A stretch of DNA of 64,000 bases from Lachnospiraceae bacterium (lineage in GTDB: Bacteria > Bacillota > Clostridia > Lachnospirales > Lachnospiraceae), in contig CAJTDD010000002.1 of the NCBI GenBank assembly GCA_910574885.1, positions 1-64,000 on the forward strand. The letters are read 5' to 3'. The stretch's first letter is position 1, and every line of letters begins with the position of its first letter. The notes below the pieces were generated by a model, which made no database searches, was not told the origin of the DNA, and was given only the letters and a program-made list of their open reading frames with translations. Positions 35,816-44,684 of the stretch are shown here, piece after piece. A program made the position numbers and the translations under genes.

Positions 35816-36410
35816 ATGATTGAACAACATGAAATCATTTTTTCTTTTGAAAATAATTTGAAAAACAATAAAGCCACATATAGCAAACTCATTGAACTAT
35901 ACCATATCCTCAATACACTTGACCAGCAAAGATAGCTTTACGAAATTTACATCCTAAAATAAAAGCAGTGATGAACATTTAGGCGATTTTGAACGCTACC
36001 TTTTGCTAAATGTTTTTTCTCGTAATAATTTGCCAATAATGAATTCTGTTTATAAAAATAGTATTATAGATAACTTTCTAGAAATGTTCAATAATGTGAT
36101 TGACCATGCCAATAGCTCTTATTTATATGTGTGCGGACAATTTTTTCCGAAAAGTATGAATTTGTGCTTTTCCATTGTTGATATAGGAAAAACAATCTCT
36201 GAGAATGTAACGTCGTATTTAAGAACTACTTCCATGGATATCCCTAGTAATGCTTTGAAATGGGCAATTATTCCAGGCAACTCCACAAAGGCATTGGAAG
36301 CTCCCGGCGGACTTGGGTTTAGTACATTATTAGATTTTCTTAAACATAATAATGGATCTTTTATATTGATTTCTGATAGTGAAATATATGAGCTGCAAAC
36401 AAATAACTAA
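35816..36410 (+). pseudogene. STAS-like/GHKL ATPase gene, decayed
   Basis: Three frames carry pieces of one family. First MIEQHEIIFSFENN to YHILNTLDQQR (ends near 35935); then LRNLHPKIKAVMNI (about 35936-35980, another frame); then SDEHLGDFERYLLLNVF into a GHKL ATPase C-half with N-box MFNNVIDHANSS, ATP-lid IVDIGKTISENV and GGLGFSTLLDF (ends 36410). The middle STAS-like part appears deleted and at least two frameshifts are present. The region is much more AT-rich than its neighbours, consistent with foreign origin. In other genomes this ATPase type is found next to a PIN-domain gene, as here. Confidence 0.6.
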
Positions 36411-36897
36411 CATTTTATTGAATTTATTTTATCCTTTAGATTTTGAATCAACAAGCAATAAATATGAAATGCTGTTTGAAAATTTAATTAAGAAAAAATC
36501 GCATCTATTAATTTCCTCAATCCAAATATCTGAATTCATTAATAGGTGTATCAGAATTCAATTTAAATTATATCAAAACGCAACAAAAGACACTACATTG
36601 GAATTCAAAAGGGATTATCGTTCCACAAATGATTACCGTAAAAAAATGAATGCCATTTTAGATATAATCAAAACAGATATATCAGACAATTTTATATTTA
36701 TTGATGACGGTTTTAGTCAAATGAATCGTCAAAATATTTTCGTATACGGATTTTCATACGATTTTAATGATTCGCTTCTTGTCGAAATTGCACGACAACA
36801 TATCGCAATATTAATTACTAACGATGCTGATTATGCAAATTATGGTCATGATATTCAAATAGTGACCTCAAACAAATTTTTATTAATGAGTCACTAA
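36379..36897 (+). CDS. PIN-domain protein, first catalytic Asp lost
   Basis: 172 residues. From residue 10 onward it follows a PIN nuclease: ITNILLNLFYP, ISSIQISEFINRC (second acidic residue), YGFSYDFNDSLLVEIARQH (third) and AILITNDADYANYG (fourth). The family starts with a D-x-N-I motif at the active site; here the Asp is Ile (codon ATA), and the preceding residues seem to come from the overlapping GHKL gene. PIN proteins usually act as RNases or toxins. This copy is probably inactive or replaced at its N-terminus. AT-rich, like the adjacent decayed gene. No good ribosome binding site is visible. Confidence 0.55.
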   Translation: MKYMSCKQITNILLNLFYPLDFESTSNKYEMLFENLIKKKSHLLISSIQISEFINRCIRIQFKLYQNATKDTTLEFKRDYRSTNDYRKKMNAILDIIKTDISDNFIFIDDGFSQMNRQNIFVYGFSYDFNDSLLVEIARQHIAILITNDADYANYGHDIQIVTSNKFLLMSH

Positions 36898-36953
36898 GAT
36901 TTTACTTTTTTGTTTAATTACTTGGTTTCATCTTTCTTTTTTCGATTCAACAT

Positions 36954-36982
36954 TTTACATTTACACATACAAGTGCTATAAT
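36954..36982 (+). promoter_or_regulatory. Sigma-70 promoter of pncB-ddl-murF
   Basis: TTTACA at 36954-36959, 17-bp spacer, TATAAT at 36977-36982, 41 nt before pncB. Confidence 0.8.
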
Positions 36983-37023
36983 AGAAAAAATTCAGCTTAA
37001 CAGCCAAAGGAGCAAAAGTAGAG

Positions 37024-38478
37024 ATGAACAGACAAGATTTAACTTTGCTGACAGACTTATATGAACTGACTATGATGCAGGGATATTATGCGAAGGGCCA
37101 GCACGAGAAGGTCATTTTCGACGTGTTCTTCCGCCAGAACCCTTGCAACAACGGTTACTCGGTCTGCGCCGGGCTTGAACAGGTCATCCAGTATATTAAG
37201 AACCTTAACTTTACCTATGAAGACGTGGATTACCTGCGGGGGCTTGGCATATTCAGCGAAGATTTCCTTCAATATTTAAGCGGTTTTCATTTTAGCGGTG
37301 ATATCTATGCCATCCCCGAGGGAACGGTCGTATTTCCAAAAGAACCTTTATTGAAAGTCATCGCTCCTATCATGGAGGCGCAGCTGGTGGAGACTGCAAT
37401 CCTGAACATCATTAACCACCAGTCCCTCATCGCCACCAAGACGTCCCGTATCGTCTTCGCCGCTTCCGGGGACGGAATCATGGAGTTCGGATTAAGGCGG
37501 GCCCAAGGCCCGGACGCCGGATTGTACGGCGCACGGGCGGCTATGATCGGCGGATGCGTCGGCACCTCCAACGTCCTTGCCGGGCGGCTCTTTGACGTCC
37601 CGGTAATGGGAACCCATGCCCATAGCTGGATTATGAGTTTTCCGGATGAATACACGGCGTTTCGGACTTACGCAGAAATGTATCCGGACAACTGCACCTT
37701 GCTGGTGGACACCTACGATACCTTAAAATCCGGCGTCCCCAATGCAATCCGTGTATTCCAGGAATTCCGGGACGCCGGGAAACCATTTAAAAAATATGGA
37801 ATCCGTCTGGACAGCGGGGACCTTGCCTACCTGTCCAAAGAGGCCCGCAAGATGTTAGATGCCGCCGGTTTTACCGACGCGTCCATCTGTGCCTCCAATG
37901 ATTTGGACGAGTACCTTCTGCATGACTTGAAGATGCAGGGCGCTGCCATCGACTCCTGGGGCGTGGGGACGAACCTGATTACCTCCAAGGACAACCCGTC
38001 CTTTGGCGGCGTGTACAAGCTTGCCGCCATCCAGAATGAGGAAGGCGCATTTGTCCCCAAGATAAAAATTTCCGAAAACACGGAGAAAATCACCAATCCC
38101 GGTAACAAAACTATTTTTAGAATCTATGATAAAACAACAGGAAAGGTAAAGGCAGACCTCATCTGTTTTGCGGAGGAAACCTTCGATACCAGCGAAGATA
38201 TGCTTTTGTTCGACCCAATCGAGACGTGGAAGAAGACGAAACTTCCGGGCGGCTCCTACACCATGCGCGAGATTCTTGTGCCGGTCTTCAAAAACGGCGA
38301 ATGTATCTACAAATCGCCTTCTGTAACTGAGATTGCGGACTATTGCAGGCAGGAAAAGAAGACGCTGTGGGAAGAGACGAAGCGTCTGTTCTACCCTCAC
38401 CGGGTCTATGTGGACCTATCGCCGAAGCTTTACGAAGTGAAGACTGCTTTGCTGAACCAGATGAGCATTACCGAATAA
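37024..38478 (+). CDS. pncB: Nicotinate phosphoribosyltransferase
   Basis: 484 residues, the length of the long bacterial/eukaryote-like PncB group. Signatures are LLTDLYELTMMQGYY (9-23), EFGLRRAQGPDAGLYGARAA (about 155-174), GTHAHSWIMSFPDE (about 197-210, phospho-His region) and GIRLDSGDLAYLS (about 260-272). It makes nicotinate mononucleotide from nicotinate, PRPP and ATP in NAD salvage. AAGGAG precedes the ATG, and a promoter lies upstream. The ddl gene follows after 15 nt, so the three downstream genes share a transcript. Confidence 0.95.
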   Translation: MNRQDLTLLTDLYELTMMQGYYAKGQHEKVIFDVFFRQNPCNNGYSVCAGLEQVIQYIKNLNFTYEDVDYLRGLGIFSEDFLQYLSGFHFSGDIYAIPEGTVVFPKEPLLKVIAPIMEAQLVETAILNIINHQSLIATKTSRIVFAASGDGIMEFGLRRAQGPDAGLYGARAAMIGGCVGTSNVLAGRLFDVPVMGTHAHSWIMSFPDEYTAFRTYAEMYPDNCTLLVDTYDTLKSGVPNAIRVFQEFRDAGKPFKKYGIRLDSGDLAYLSKEARKMLDAAGFTDASICASNDLDEYLLHDLKMQGAAIDSWGVGTNLITSKDNPSFGGVYKLAAIQNEEGAFVPKIKISENTEKITNPGNKTIFRIYDKTTGKVKADLICFAEETFDTSEDMLLFDPIETWKKTKLPGGSYTMREILVPVFKNGECIYKSPSVTEIADYCRQEKKTLWEETKRLFYPHRVYVDLSPKLYEVKTALLNQMSITE

Positions 38479-38493
38479 AAGGAGACATTTTTT

Positions 38494-39633
38494 ATGAAGA
38501 TAATTGTATTAGCGGGCGGACTCAGCCCGGAACGCGACGTATCGCTGACCTCAGGCGCAGGGATTTGCAAGACTTTGCTGGAAAAAGGTCATCAGGTGTT
38601 TTTGATGGATGTGTTTTTCGGATATCCCTGTGATTCGGATAAGCTTGAAGACGTATTCGACCTTCCGGGGCATGGGCTTGAGATAGCGGAGGGCATCAAG
38701 ACCACGGCGCCAGACCTTGAGGCTCTTAGAAAATCCCGTCCGGATCAGTCTGACAGCCTGATTGGGCCAAATGTAATTGAGCTGTGCCAGATGGCTGACA
38801 TTACTTTCATGGGGCTTCACGGTTCCATCGGGGAGGACGGCAAACTTCAGGCCACTTTTGACGTTCTCGGCATCCGTTACACCGGACCGAATGCCCTTGG
38901 ATGCTCCCTGTCCATGAATAAGCTGGTGGCAAAGCAGATTTTTAAGATGTCCGGTGTGCCGACCCCGCGGGGAACTTCCCTCACGAGAAAGACTAAGGAT
39001 ACGCCTCTTGCCGAACTTGGTTACTATCTGCCTCTTGTCATCAAGCCTTGTGCAAGCGGCTCCAGTATCGGAGTCTATATTGTACATACAGAGGAAGAGT
39101 ATGAAGAGGCAATACATAAATCTTTTGACATTGACAAAGAAGAAGAAGTTGTCATTGAGCCGTATATCAAAGGGCGGGAGTTCGCCTGCGGTATCATTGC
39201 CGGGAAGGCCCTGCCTTTGGTGGAGATTATTCCTAAGAGCGGATTCTTCGATTATGAGAATAAATATCAAGACGGAGGAGCGCAGGAGATTTGTCCTCCC
39301 CAGTCTATCGATGAGGAGACACAGCAGAAGATACAGCGCGCAGGGGAAGCGGCTTTTGAGGCCCTCAGAATGGATGTATACTCTCGGGCTGACTTTATCG
39401 TTGACGATGAGGACGGCAGCTTCTACTGTTTAGAGGTCAATGCCTTGCCGGGAATGACTCCTGCAAGCCTGCTGCCCAAAGCTGCAAAGGCAGACGGACT
39501 GGCATACGACGTGCTGTGTGAGCGGATTATCGAAGAGTCGTTCCTTGCACGTTACGGCGCCAATGAGAATATCCAGGGGCACACCGCAATGCATGCCGAT
39601 GGACTTCGTCCGGTAAGCCATACAGAGGCATAA
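38494..39633 (+). CDS. ddl: D-alanine--D-alanine ligase family protein
   Basis: 379 residues, ATP-grasp fold. Motifs: VLAGGLSPERDVSLTSG (4-20), GLHGSIGEDGKLQ (about 108-120), KPCASGSSIGVYIV (about 182-195), the ATP-grasp EPYIKGREFACGI and the C-terminal EVNALPGMTPASLLPKAA. It joins two D-Ala for peptidoglycan precursor. It is slightly longer than usual: the last 20 or so residues (after GANEN) come from a dispersed repeat shared with the PrcB-like gene. The next gene, murF, uses its product, so the pathway link is direct. AAAGGAG precedes the ATG. Confidence 0.93.
   Translation: MKIIVLAGGLSPERDVSLTSGAGICKTLLEKGHQVFLMDVFFGYPCDSDKLEDVFDLPGHGLEIAEGIKTTAPDLEALRKSRPDQSDSLIGPNVIELCQMADITFMGLHGSIGEDGKLQATFDVLGIRYTGPNALGCSLSMNKLVAKQIFKMSGVPTPRGTSLTRKTKDTPLAELGYYLPLVIKPCASGSSIGVYIVHTEEEYEEAIHKSFDIDKEEEVVIEPYIKGREFACGIIAGKALPLVEIIPKSGFFDYENKYQDGGAQEICPPQSIDEETQQKIQRAGEAAFEALRMDVYSRADFIVDDEDGSFYCLEVNALPGMTPASLLPKAAKADGLAYDVLCERIIEESFLARYGANENIQGHTAMHADGLRPVSHTEA
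39567..39622 (+). repeat. Dispersed repeat inserted in coding sequence, copy 2
   Basis: GGGGCACACCGCAATGCATGCC followed by GATGGACTTCGTCCGGTAAG matches copy 1 at 32820-32887 with a 12-nt internal difference. It encodes the C-terminal tail of Ddl in frame and ends just before its stop. Confidence 0.65.
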
Positions 39634-39647
39634 GGAGGCGTGACTAT

Positions 39648-41021
39648 ATGAAGAACCTTACGCTTGAAAATATTACAAAAGCCTGTCAGGGGACTTATTA
39701 CGGAGATGAAAGTCTTTTTTGCCAGGAGGTAGAAGGTGTCGTAATCGACAGCCGGAAGGTGAAGCCCGGCTATCTTTTCGTCGCCATTGACGGGGTGAAG
39801 GTCAATGCCCATAAATTCATCCCTGATACCGTCAAAGCGGGAGCGCTATGCGTGGTTTCCCATGAAGACCTTGGGGAGACGGATTTTCCTTATATTCTTG
39901 TGGAATCCACCGGTCAGGCGCTGCTTGACATTGCGAAGCTCTACCGGGATTCCTTCGATATCAAGGTCGTAGGCATTACCGGGAGCGCGGGCAAGACCAG
40001 CACCAAGGAGATGATTGCTTCTGTCGTCTCCCAGAAATACTCCGTCCATAAGACACTGGGGAATTTTAACAACGAGTGGGGGCTTCCGATTACCATCTTC
40101 GGGTTGGAGGAAGGACATCAGGTCGCGATTCTTGAGATGGGTGTCAATCATTTCGGGGAAATGCGCCGCCTTTCTTCGGTCGCAAGCCCGGATATCTGCG
40201 TGATTACGAATATCGGTGTGGCCCATCTGGAATTTTTTAAGACCAGAGAAGGCATTTACAGGGAAAAGACACAGATGATTCAGGATATGAAAAGCGGCGG
40301 GAAAATCATTCTGAACGGGGATGACGACCTTTTATCCCAGACTGCTCCCATTAAGGGCGCAAGTCCCATTTTCTTTGGCATGGGGGAGGAGAATACATTC
40401 CGCGCCGGCCATATGAGACCGCAGGGGCTTAAAGGGACTGCATGTACCATCTATCTTCCGGAGGACATTTCCTTTAACTGTATCGTTCCGCTGCCTGGCA
40501 TCCATATGGTTTCCAATGCCCTTGCGGGGGCGGCAGTGGGTTATGCCCTTGGACTTACGCCGGAGGAGATTAAGGCTGGGATTGAAGGGCTTCCTTCTAT
40601 TCCGGGGCGCAACAATATTATTAAGACGGAACGTCTCATGATTTTAGATGATTGCTATAATGCGAATCCAGTGTCTATGAAAGCATCTATTGACGTACTG
40701 GATATGGCGCTCGGACGTAAAGTCGCTATTCTTGGCGATATGGGAGAATTGGGGGACAATACCGGGGAACTTCACAGAGAGGTCGGTGCCTATGCGGCAG
40801 AAAAAGGGATTGACCTTGTGTGCGGGATTGGTAAGATTTCTAAAGAGTTGGTAGATGGGGCAGAGAATCGTTCCGACGCCACGCAAGGGGTCTGGTTCGA
40901 GTCCAAAGCGGATTTTCTGGCTGCTATGGGGGAGATTATCAAAGAAGGCGATAATATCCTTGTAAAGGCCTCCCATGGGATGCAGTTCACGGAGATTGTG
41001 GAGGCGCTTCAGACGTTTTGA
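39648..41021 (+). CDS. murF: UDP-N-acetylmuramoyl-tripeptide--D-alanyl-D-alanine ligase
   Basis: 457 residues, Mur ligase family. N-terminal UDP-binding domain with IDSRKVKPGYLFVAI; P-loop GITGSAGKTSTKE (about 108-120); central EMGVNHFGEM (about 162-171) and the ATP-binding DDCYNANPVSMKA (about 331-343); C-terminal domain with LGDMGELG. It adds D-Ala-D-Ala to the UDP-MurNAc tripeptide in the cytoplasm. AAGGAGG lies 8-9 nt before the ATG, 14 nt after ddl. A terminator follows. Confidence 0.96.
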   Translation: MKNLTLENITKACQGTYYGDESLFCQEVEGVVIDSRKVKPGYLFVAIDGVKVNAHKFIPDTVKAGALCVVSHEDLGETDFPYILVESTGQALLDIAKLYRDSFDIKVVGITGSAGKTSTKEMIASVVSQKYSVHKTLGNFNNEWGLPITIFGLEEGHQVAILEMGVNHFGEMRRLSSVASPDICVITNIGVAHLEFFKTREGIYREKTQMIQDMKSGGKIILNGDDDLLSQTAPIKGASPIFFGMGEENTFRAGHMRPQGLKGTACTIYLPEDISFNCIVPLPGIHMVSNALAGAAVGYALGLTPEEIKAGIEGLPSIPGRNNIIKTERLMILDDCYNANPVSMKASIDVLDMALGRKVAILGDMGELGDNTGELHREVGAYAAEKGIDLVCGIGKISKELVDGAENRSDATQGVWFESKADFLAAMGEIIKEGDNILVKASHGMQFTEIVEALQTF

Positions 41022-41049
41022 GAAACGAATGAGAGATGATTTTATACAG

Positions 41050-41098
41050 TTCAGGCAAGCCATACCGCCATAGCGATAATTGGCTTGCCTGAATATTT
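41050..41098 (+). terminator. Terminator of pncB-ddl-murF
   Basis: TTCAGGCAAGCCA (41050-41062) pairs exactly with TGGCTTGCCTGAA (41081-41093), followed by TATTTTC. It can also serve the convergent gene at 41114. Confidence 0.8.
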
Positions 41099-41113
41099 TC
41101 TGAAATAAATTTA

Positions 41114-42065
41114 CTACTTTTGCGGGGCTGCCAATCCACCCGGAAACCAGTTCTCTACGATTCCGATTTCTACGCCAATTAAGTCAGCGATATCTGTGTT
41201 AGAAAAACCGCGCGCTTTTAAATTTACGGCTATCTCCCTTGCCTTTTTCATCTCTCCCCGTCTTTCTCCCTGTTCCTCGCCGCGCTTTTCTCCCCGCTTT
41301 TCGCCGCGCTCCTCTCCCCGTCTCTCTACATAATCTAATACATCGCACATATCTTTTACAACCTCTCCTTCTATGGCAGCATTGGCTGCCTCTTCAAACC
41401 GGTTATCTTTTGTCAGCACAGACATCATCTGCAGGACTTCCTTTACATGCCCAAACTGCGTGTCTGTAGGGATATAATTCTTATTCTTCCTAATCTGCAC
41501 AAAATAATCAGCTACTATACGAAAATCACTCTTAAACATAGCCACCTGTTCATCTGACAGAAATGCAATCTCAAACAGGTTAATCTTGAGGTTCGTTACA
41601 AAAGGCTTCATATCCTCGTCTAAATTGTCAGCCACACATTCGTATATCGTAGTAGGCTTATTCCAATGCTTAGTCCCAAAATATAAAACAAGCGTGATAA
41701 CCGGATAGCGTGGATTGGTATTCCTCCGGTACTTCCCGTCTTCCCCTTTTTCATAGAAAATCTGATCTCGGTAAGCTGCCCCGTCATATCCAAACACTCT
41801 TAGCGGTACATCGTCTTCCGGACTGGTTTCATTCTCTAACCCATAGAGCGAAATCCTAAGGTTGTGTTTTTTCCAATATTTTGCCGTATCCCGCTCCTGC
41901 TCACGTAGTTTCTGATCAACTTTGTAGACAGACCTCACAACGGCTGGCTTTAGTTCTTCTTCTTTTATCTTCTCTGCGCCTTTAAAAAGCAGTACATTCA
42001 CAATATCTGCGAATACATCGTTGTACGATTCCAACGTTTTTTCAACCATGTCTTTTTTCAGCCAT
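41114..42065 (-). CDS. Rpn/PD-(D/E)XK family nuclease-transposase, start frameshifted
   Basis: About 315 residues of the Rpn (recombination-promoting nuclease/putative transposase) family. Signatures: VEKTLESYNDVFADIVNVLLFKG, YRDQIFYEKGEDGKYRRNTNPRYPVITLVLYFG (nuclease core) and a Lys/Glu/Arg/Gly repeat (RGEERGEKRGEKRGE) before the C-terminal helix (GFSNTDIADLIGVEI). The good ribosome binding site GAGGAGG serves an ATG at 42065, but this frame (MAEKRHG) stops after seven codons; one extra A in the A6 run at 42053-42058 would give MAEKKDMVEKT and join the gene. The remaining frame could start at ATG 42049 or at a TTG at 42115. Either decay or slippage-controlled expression. Confidence 0.7.
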
Positions 42066-42192
42066 CCGGATACCTCCTCTAGTTTTATGATAGCATAGCA
42101 GGTCATGATTTTCAATCCATGCAGAATCTTTCTCGCAAAAACTCTTTCTTGTACAACTCTTTATCGATAAACTACCTCGCAGCAAGCTGCGG

Positions 42193-43125
42193 TCAATTGC
42201 CCCCTCTTTTTGGCAAAACCCCCTCCCCGTCAAACTCCGGGATAAAACTCTGGCGCGCCGTCCCTCCCTCCTGAATAAACCCATATTCCACGCCAATATC
42301 CAGAGCATAGTCCACGACCTTCCCATACTCTCTTTTCGTCACCTTCCGCCCAAGAAACGGATGGTTCTCTACCTGCGGCATCGGCGTATACTGATTCAGG
42401 ATACTAATCAGGATACGGTTCCCATAGGTTTCATGCAGATATCGTATCACTTCTTTTGAATTTTTGACCTTCCCGGGAAGTACCAAATGGCGGACAACCA
42501 CCCCTCTTTTCAGCAGCCCCGTCTCCTCATCCATCCGAAACTCCCCTGTCTGGGAAACCATCTCCTTTAACGCACTCTTTGCATACGCGGGATAATCCGG
42601 CGCATAGGAGTATTCTCTTGCAAGCTCTTCCTCCAAATATTTGAAATCCGGCAAATAGATATCCACATACCCCCTTAACATCCCCAGTGTTTCCACCCTC
42701 TCATATCCGCTTGTATTATATACGACCAGAAGGCGCAGCCCATCCTTTTTCGCCAGCTCCAACGCATCAATAATCTGAGGGACATAATGGGTGGGCGTCA
42801 CAAGATTAATATTATTCGCCCCCTGTGCCTGCAATTCCAGAAATATCTCTGCAAGCCTTCCAACTGTAATCGCTTTTCCAGCTTTTGCCCTGGAAATATT
42901 CTGATTCTGGCAGTAAATACATCCCAGACTGCACCCGGAAAAAAATACCGTCCCGGAACCATTCTCACCGGATATGCACTCCTCTTCCCACATATGCAGC
43001 GCCGCCCTTGCAACAACAAGCTCTGCAGTCTCCCGGCAATATCCCGTTTCTTGCGCCATCCGATGAGCACGGCACATTCTGGGACACAATATGCACTCCG
43101 ACATACATTTCTCTACTCTCCCCAT
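42193..43125 (-). CDS. PflX-like radical SAM protein
   Basis: About 310 residues. The radical SAM cluster motif CSLGCIYC (C-x3-C-x2-C, about residues 64-71 from the chosen start) lies after an N-terminal Cys group CILCPRMCRAHR...GYC. The rest matches the COG1313/PflX relatives of pyruvate formate-lyase activating enzyme (NLVTPTHYVPQI, PDFKYLEEELAREYS, RHLVLPGKV). The substrate is unknown. ATG 43125 follows GAGGAG at 4-5 nt; a TTG 18 nt upstream is unsupported. It comes 25 nt after the GH32 gene, so it may be the last gene of the sugar operon, with no obvious link to sugar metabolism. Confidence 0.85.
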   Translation of the reverse strand: MGRVEKCMSECILCPRMCRAHRMAQETGYCRETAELVVARAALHMWEEECISGENGSGTVFFSGCSLGCIYCQNQNISRAKAGKAITVGRLAEIFLELQAQGANNINLVTPTHYVPQIIDALELAKKDGLRLLVVYNTSGYERVETLGMLRGYVDIYLPDFKYLEEELAREYSYAPDYPAYAKSALKEMVSQTGEFRMDEETGLLKRGVVVRHLVLPGKVKNSKEVIRYLHETYGNRILISILNQYTPMPQVENHPFLGRKVTKREYGKVVDYALDIGVEYGFIQEGGTARQSFIPEFDGEGVLPKRGGN

Positions 43126-43150
43126 CTCACTCCTCTTTTCCAACGACTTC

Positions 43151-44557
43151 TCATTTACCTACATACACATGCTCAATATGCCCTTCGATTTCATCCCCCA
43201 GCCCGTATACTACATGGCTGAGCACATACTGTCCCCCGTTGACAAATACCTCTATCAGATTCCCATCTATAAATATATCCAGCTCACACCTTCCTCCAAG
43301 CTTTGGCGTACTTCCTGTCAGGCGATATCCGGTAAGCCCTCTATACACCTGACTTCTGTCCGCCTTGACAATATCTCCTTCCCTCCAAAGACGGTATCCG
43401 CCGATATTCAATTCTCCGCCTTCCCAAAGCTCTGTCCTCAGGCGGTAAGGCACATCGTCACAAGCCTGTCCGGCATCTTCCTGCCCTTCCTTCCCACATA
43501 CCGGACGCCGCAATGCCGGACGCTTTATTACGGCACGCTTTCCGGCATACAGCTCCCCTAACGGAACCTCATCTTCAAAATATCTGTCAACCTCTGGATG
43601 CACCCGGAAATAGATATGCCCATCCACCACCTCCACGACCCTCGGCAGGCTCATCATCCCTATCCATGGCTCCTCCCCTTCCTTTACCACCGCTTCCGGC
43701 ATACGCATCCACCCAATCATCACTCTTCTTCCCTCTTTGTCCACATTGGTCTGAGGCGCATATAGATCCATTCCATAATCCACCAGCCTGCTCTTTGAAA
43801 GCAGCCCCATCTCGCAATCCAAAGACCTAAACTTGGCCAAAGCACACATTGCATGATGGGCATACTCCAATCCATCTTCCGCGGCATACATGGGCGATCC
43901 AATAAAAACATAACTGCCGGACACTTGAAACAAATCCGGACACTCCAAAATCCTTCCAAACCCTTCCGCCCGGCACTGGTTCACGTATTCCCACTCATTT
44001 GCATCCTTACTTCGGTAGAACAACACACGCCCTTTTTGCTCCTCATAAGTACTTCCAAGGGCCATATAATAAGTGTCTCCATCCCTCCAGACCTTGGGGT
44101 CTCTTGTATGCGTCCTATCCCCAATCTCCTTATCTGAAATAACCGGAACTATCCTCCTCTTATCCTTCCAGTTATCAAAATGATACCCATCCTCGGACAC
44201 AATCATTGCCTGGCTGGTCTCATACCGGTCTTGATACGCAACATGGATATTCTCCTCATCCGTTTCCAGATATTTCACAGCCGAATAATAAAGATATAAT
44301 TTCCCGTCCTTCTCTAACCCACTCCCGGAGAATACGCCGTTTTGGTCATATGCCTTCGTGGGAAACAGCGCCGTCCCCAGATGTTCCCAATGAACCAGAT
44401 CCTCGCTCACCGCATGTCCCCAATGCATCGTCCCCCACACCGGGGCATAGGGAAAATACTGATAAAACAGATGATATTTCCCCTGAAAATAAATAAACCC
44501 GTTAGGATCGTTCATCCAATTCCCCGGCGCCCTCAAATGCAATCTATCTCTCTTCAT
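43151..44557 (-). CDS. GH32 sucrose-6-phosphate hydrolase / fructosidase
   Basis: 468 residues, GH32. Catalytic nucleophile Asp in WMNDPNGF (about 14-21), transition-state Asp in THTRDPKVW (about 151-159) and acid/base Glu in ILECPDLF (about 208-215); FSGSG lies at about 76. The C-terminal beta-sandwich is present. No signal peptide, so it acts in the cytoplasm on sugars brought in by the neighbouring ABC transporter; that favours sucrose, kestose or fructo-oligosaccharide. A terminator at 44641-44667 separates it from the permease genes, so expression may be partly uncoupled. Confidence 0.93.
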   Translation of the reverse strand: MKRDRLHLRAPGNWMNDPNGFIYFQGKYHLFYQYFPYAPVWGTMHWGHAVSEDLVHWEHLGTALFPTKAYDQNGVFSGSGLEKDGKLYLYYSAVKYLETDEENIHVAYQDRYETSQAMIVSEDGYHFDNWKDKRRIVPVISDKEIGDRTHTRDPKVWRDGDTYYMALGSTYEEQKGRVLFYRSKDANEWEYVNQCRAEGFGRILECPDLFQVSGSYVFIGSPMYAAEDGLEYAHHAMCALAKFRSLDCEMGLLSKSRLVDYGMDLYAPQTNVDKEGRRVMIGWMRMPEAVVKEGEEPWIGMMSLPRVVEVVDGHIYFRVHPEVDRYFEDEVPLGELYAGKRAVIKRPALRRPVCGKEGQEDAGQACDDVPYRLRTELWEGGELNIGGYRLWREGDIVKADRSQVYRGLTGYRLTGSTPKLGGRCELDIFIDGNLIEVFVNGGQYVLSHVVYGLGDEIEGHIEHVYVGK

Positions 44558-44640
44558 ATTTAACCACCACCATTCTATTAAGATACCATTATACTATTCC
44601 TTCTCCTCTCCGGCAAGATACCGGCCGGTCTGAGAAAGAA

Positions 44641-44667
44641 AAAAAGAGGGCAATAAAAGCCCCCTTT
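44641..44667 (-). terminator. Intra-operon terminator between permease and GH32
   Basis: AGAGGGC (44645-44651) pairs with GCCCCCT (44659-44665) with one G-U or mismatch; the minus strand continues in seven T. Likely reduces read-through to GH32. Confidence 0.65.
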
Positions 44668-44684
44668 CCCATACCATATCTTAT

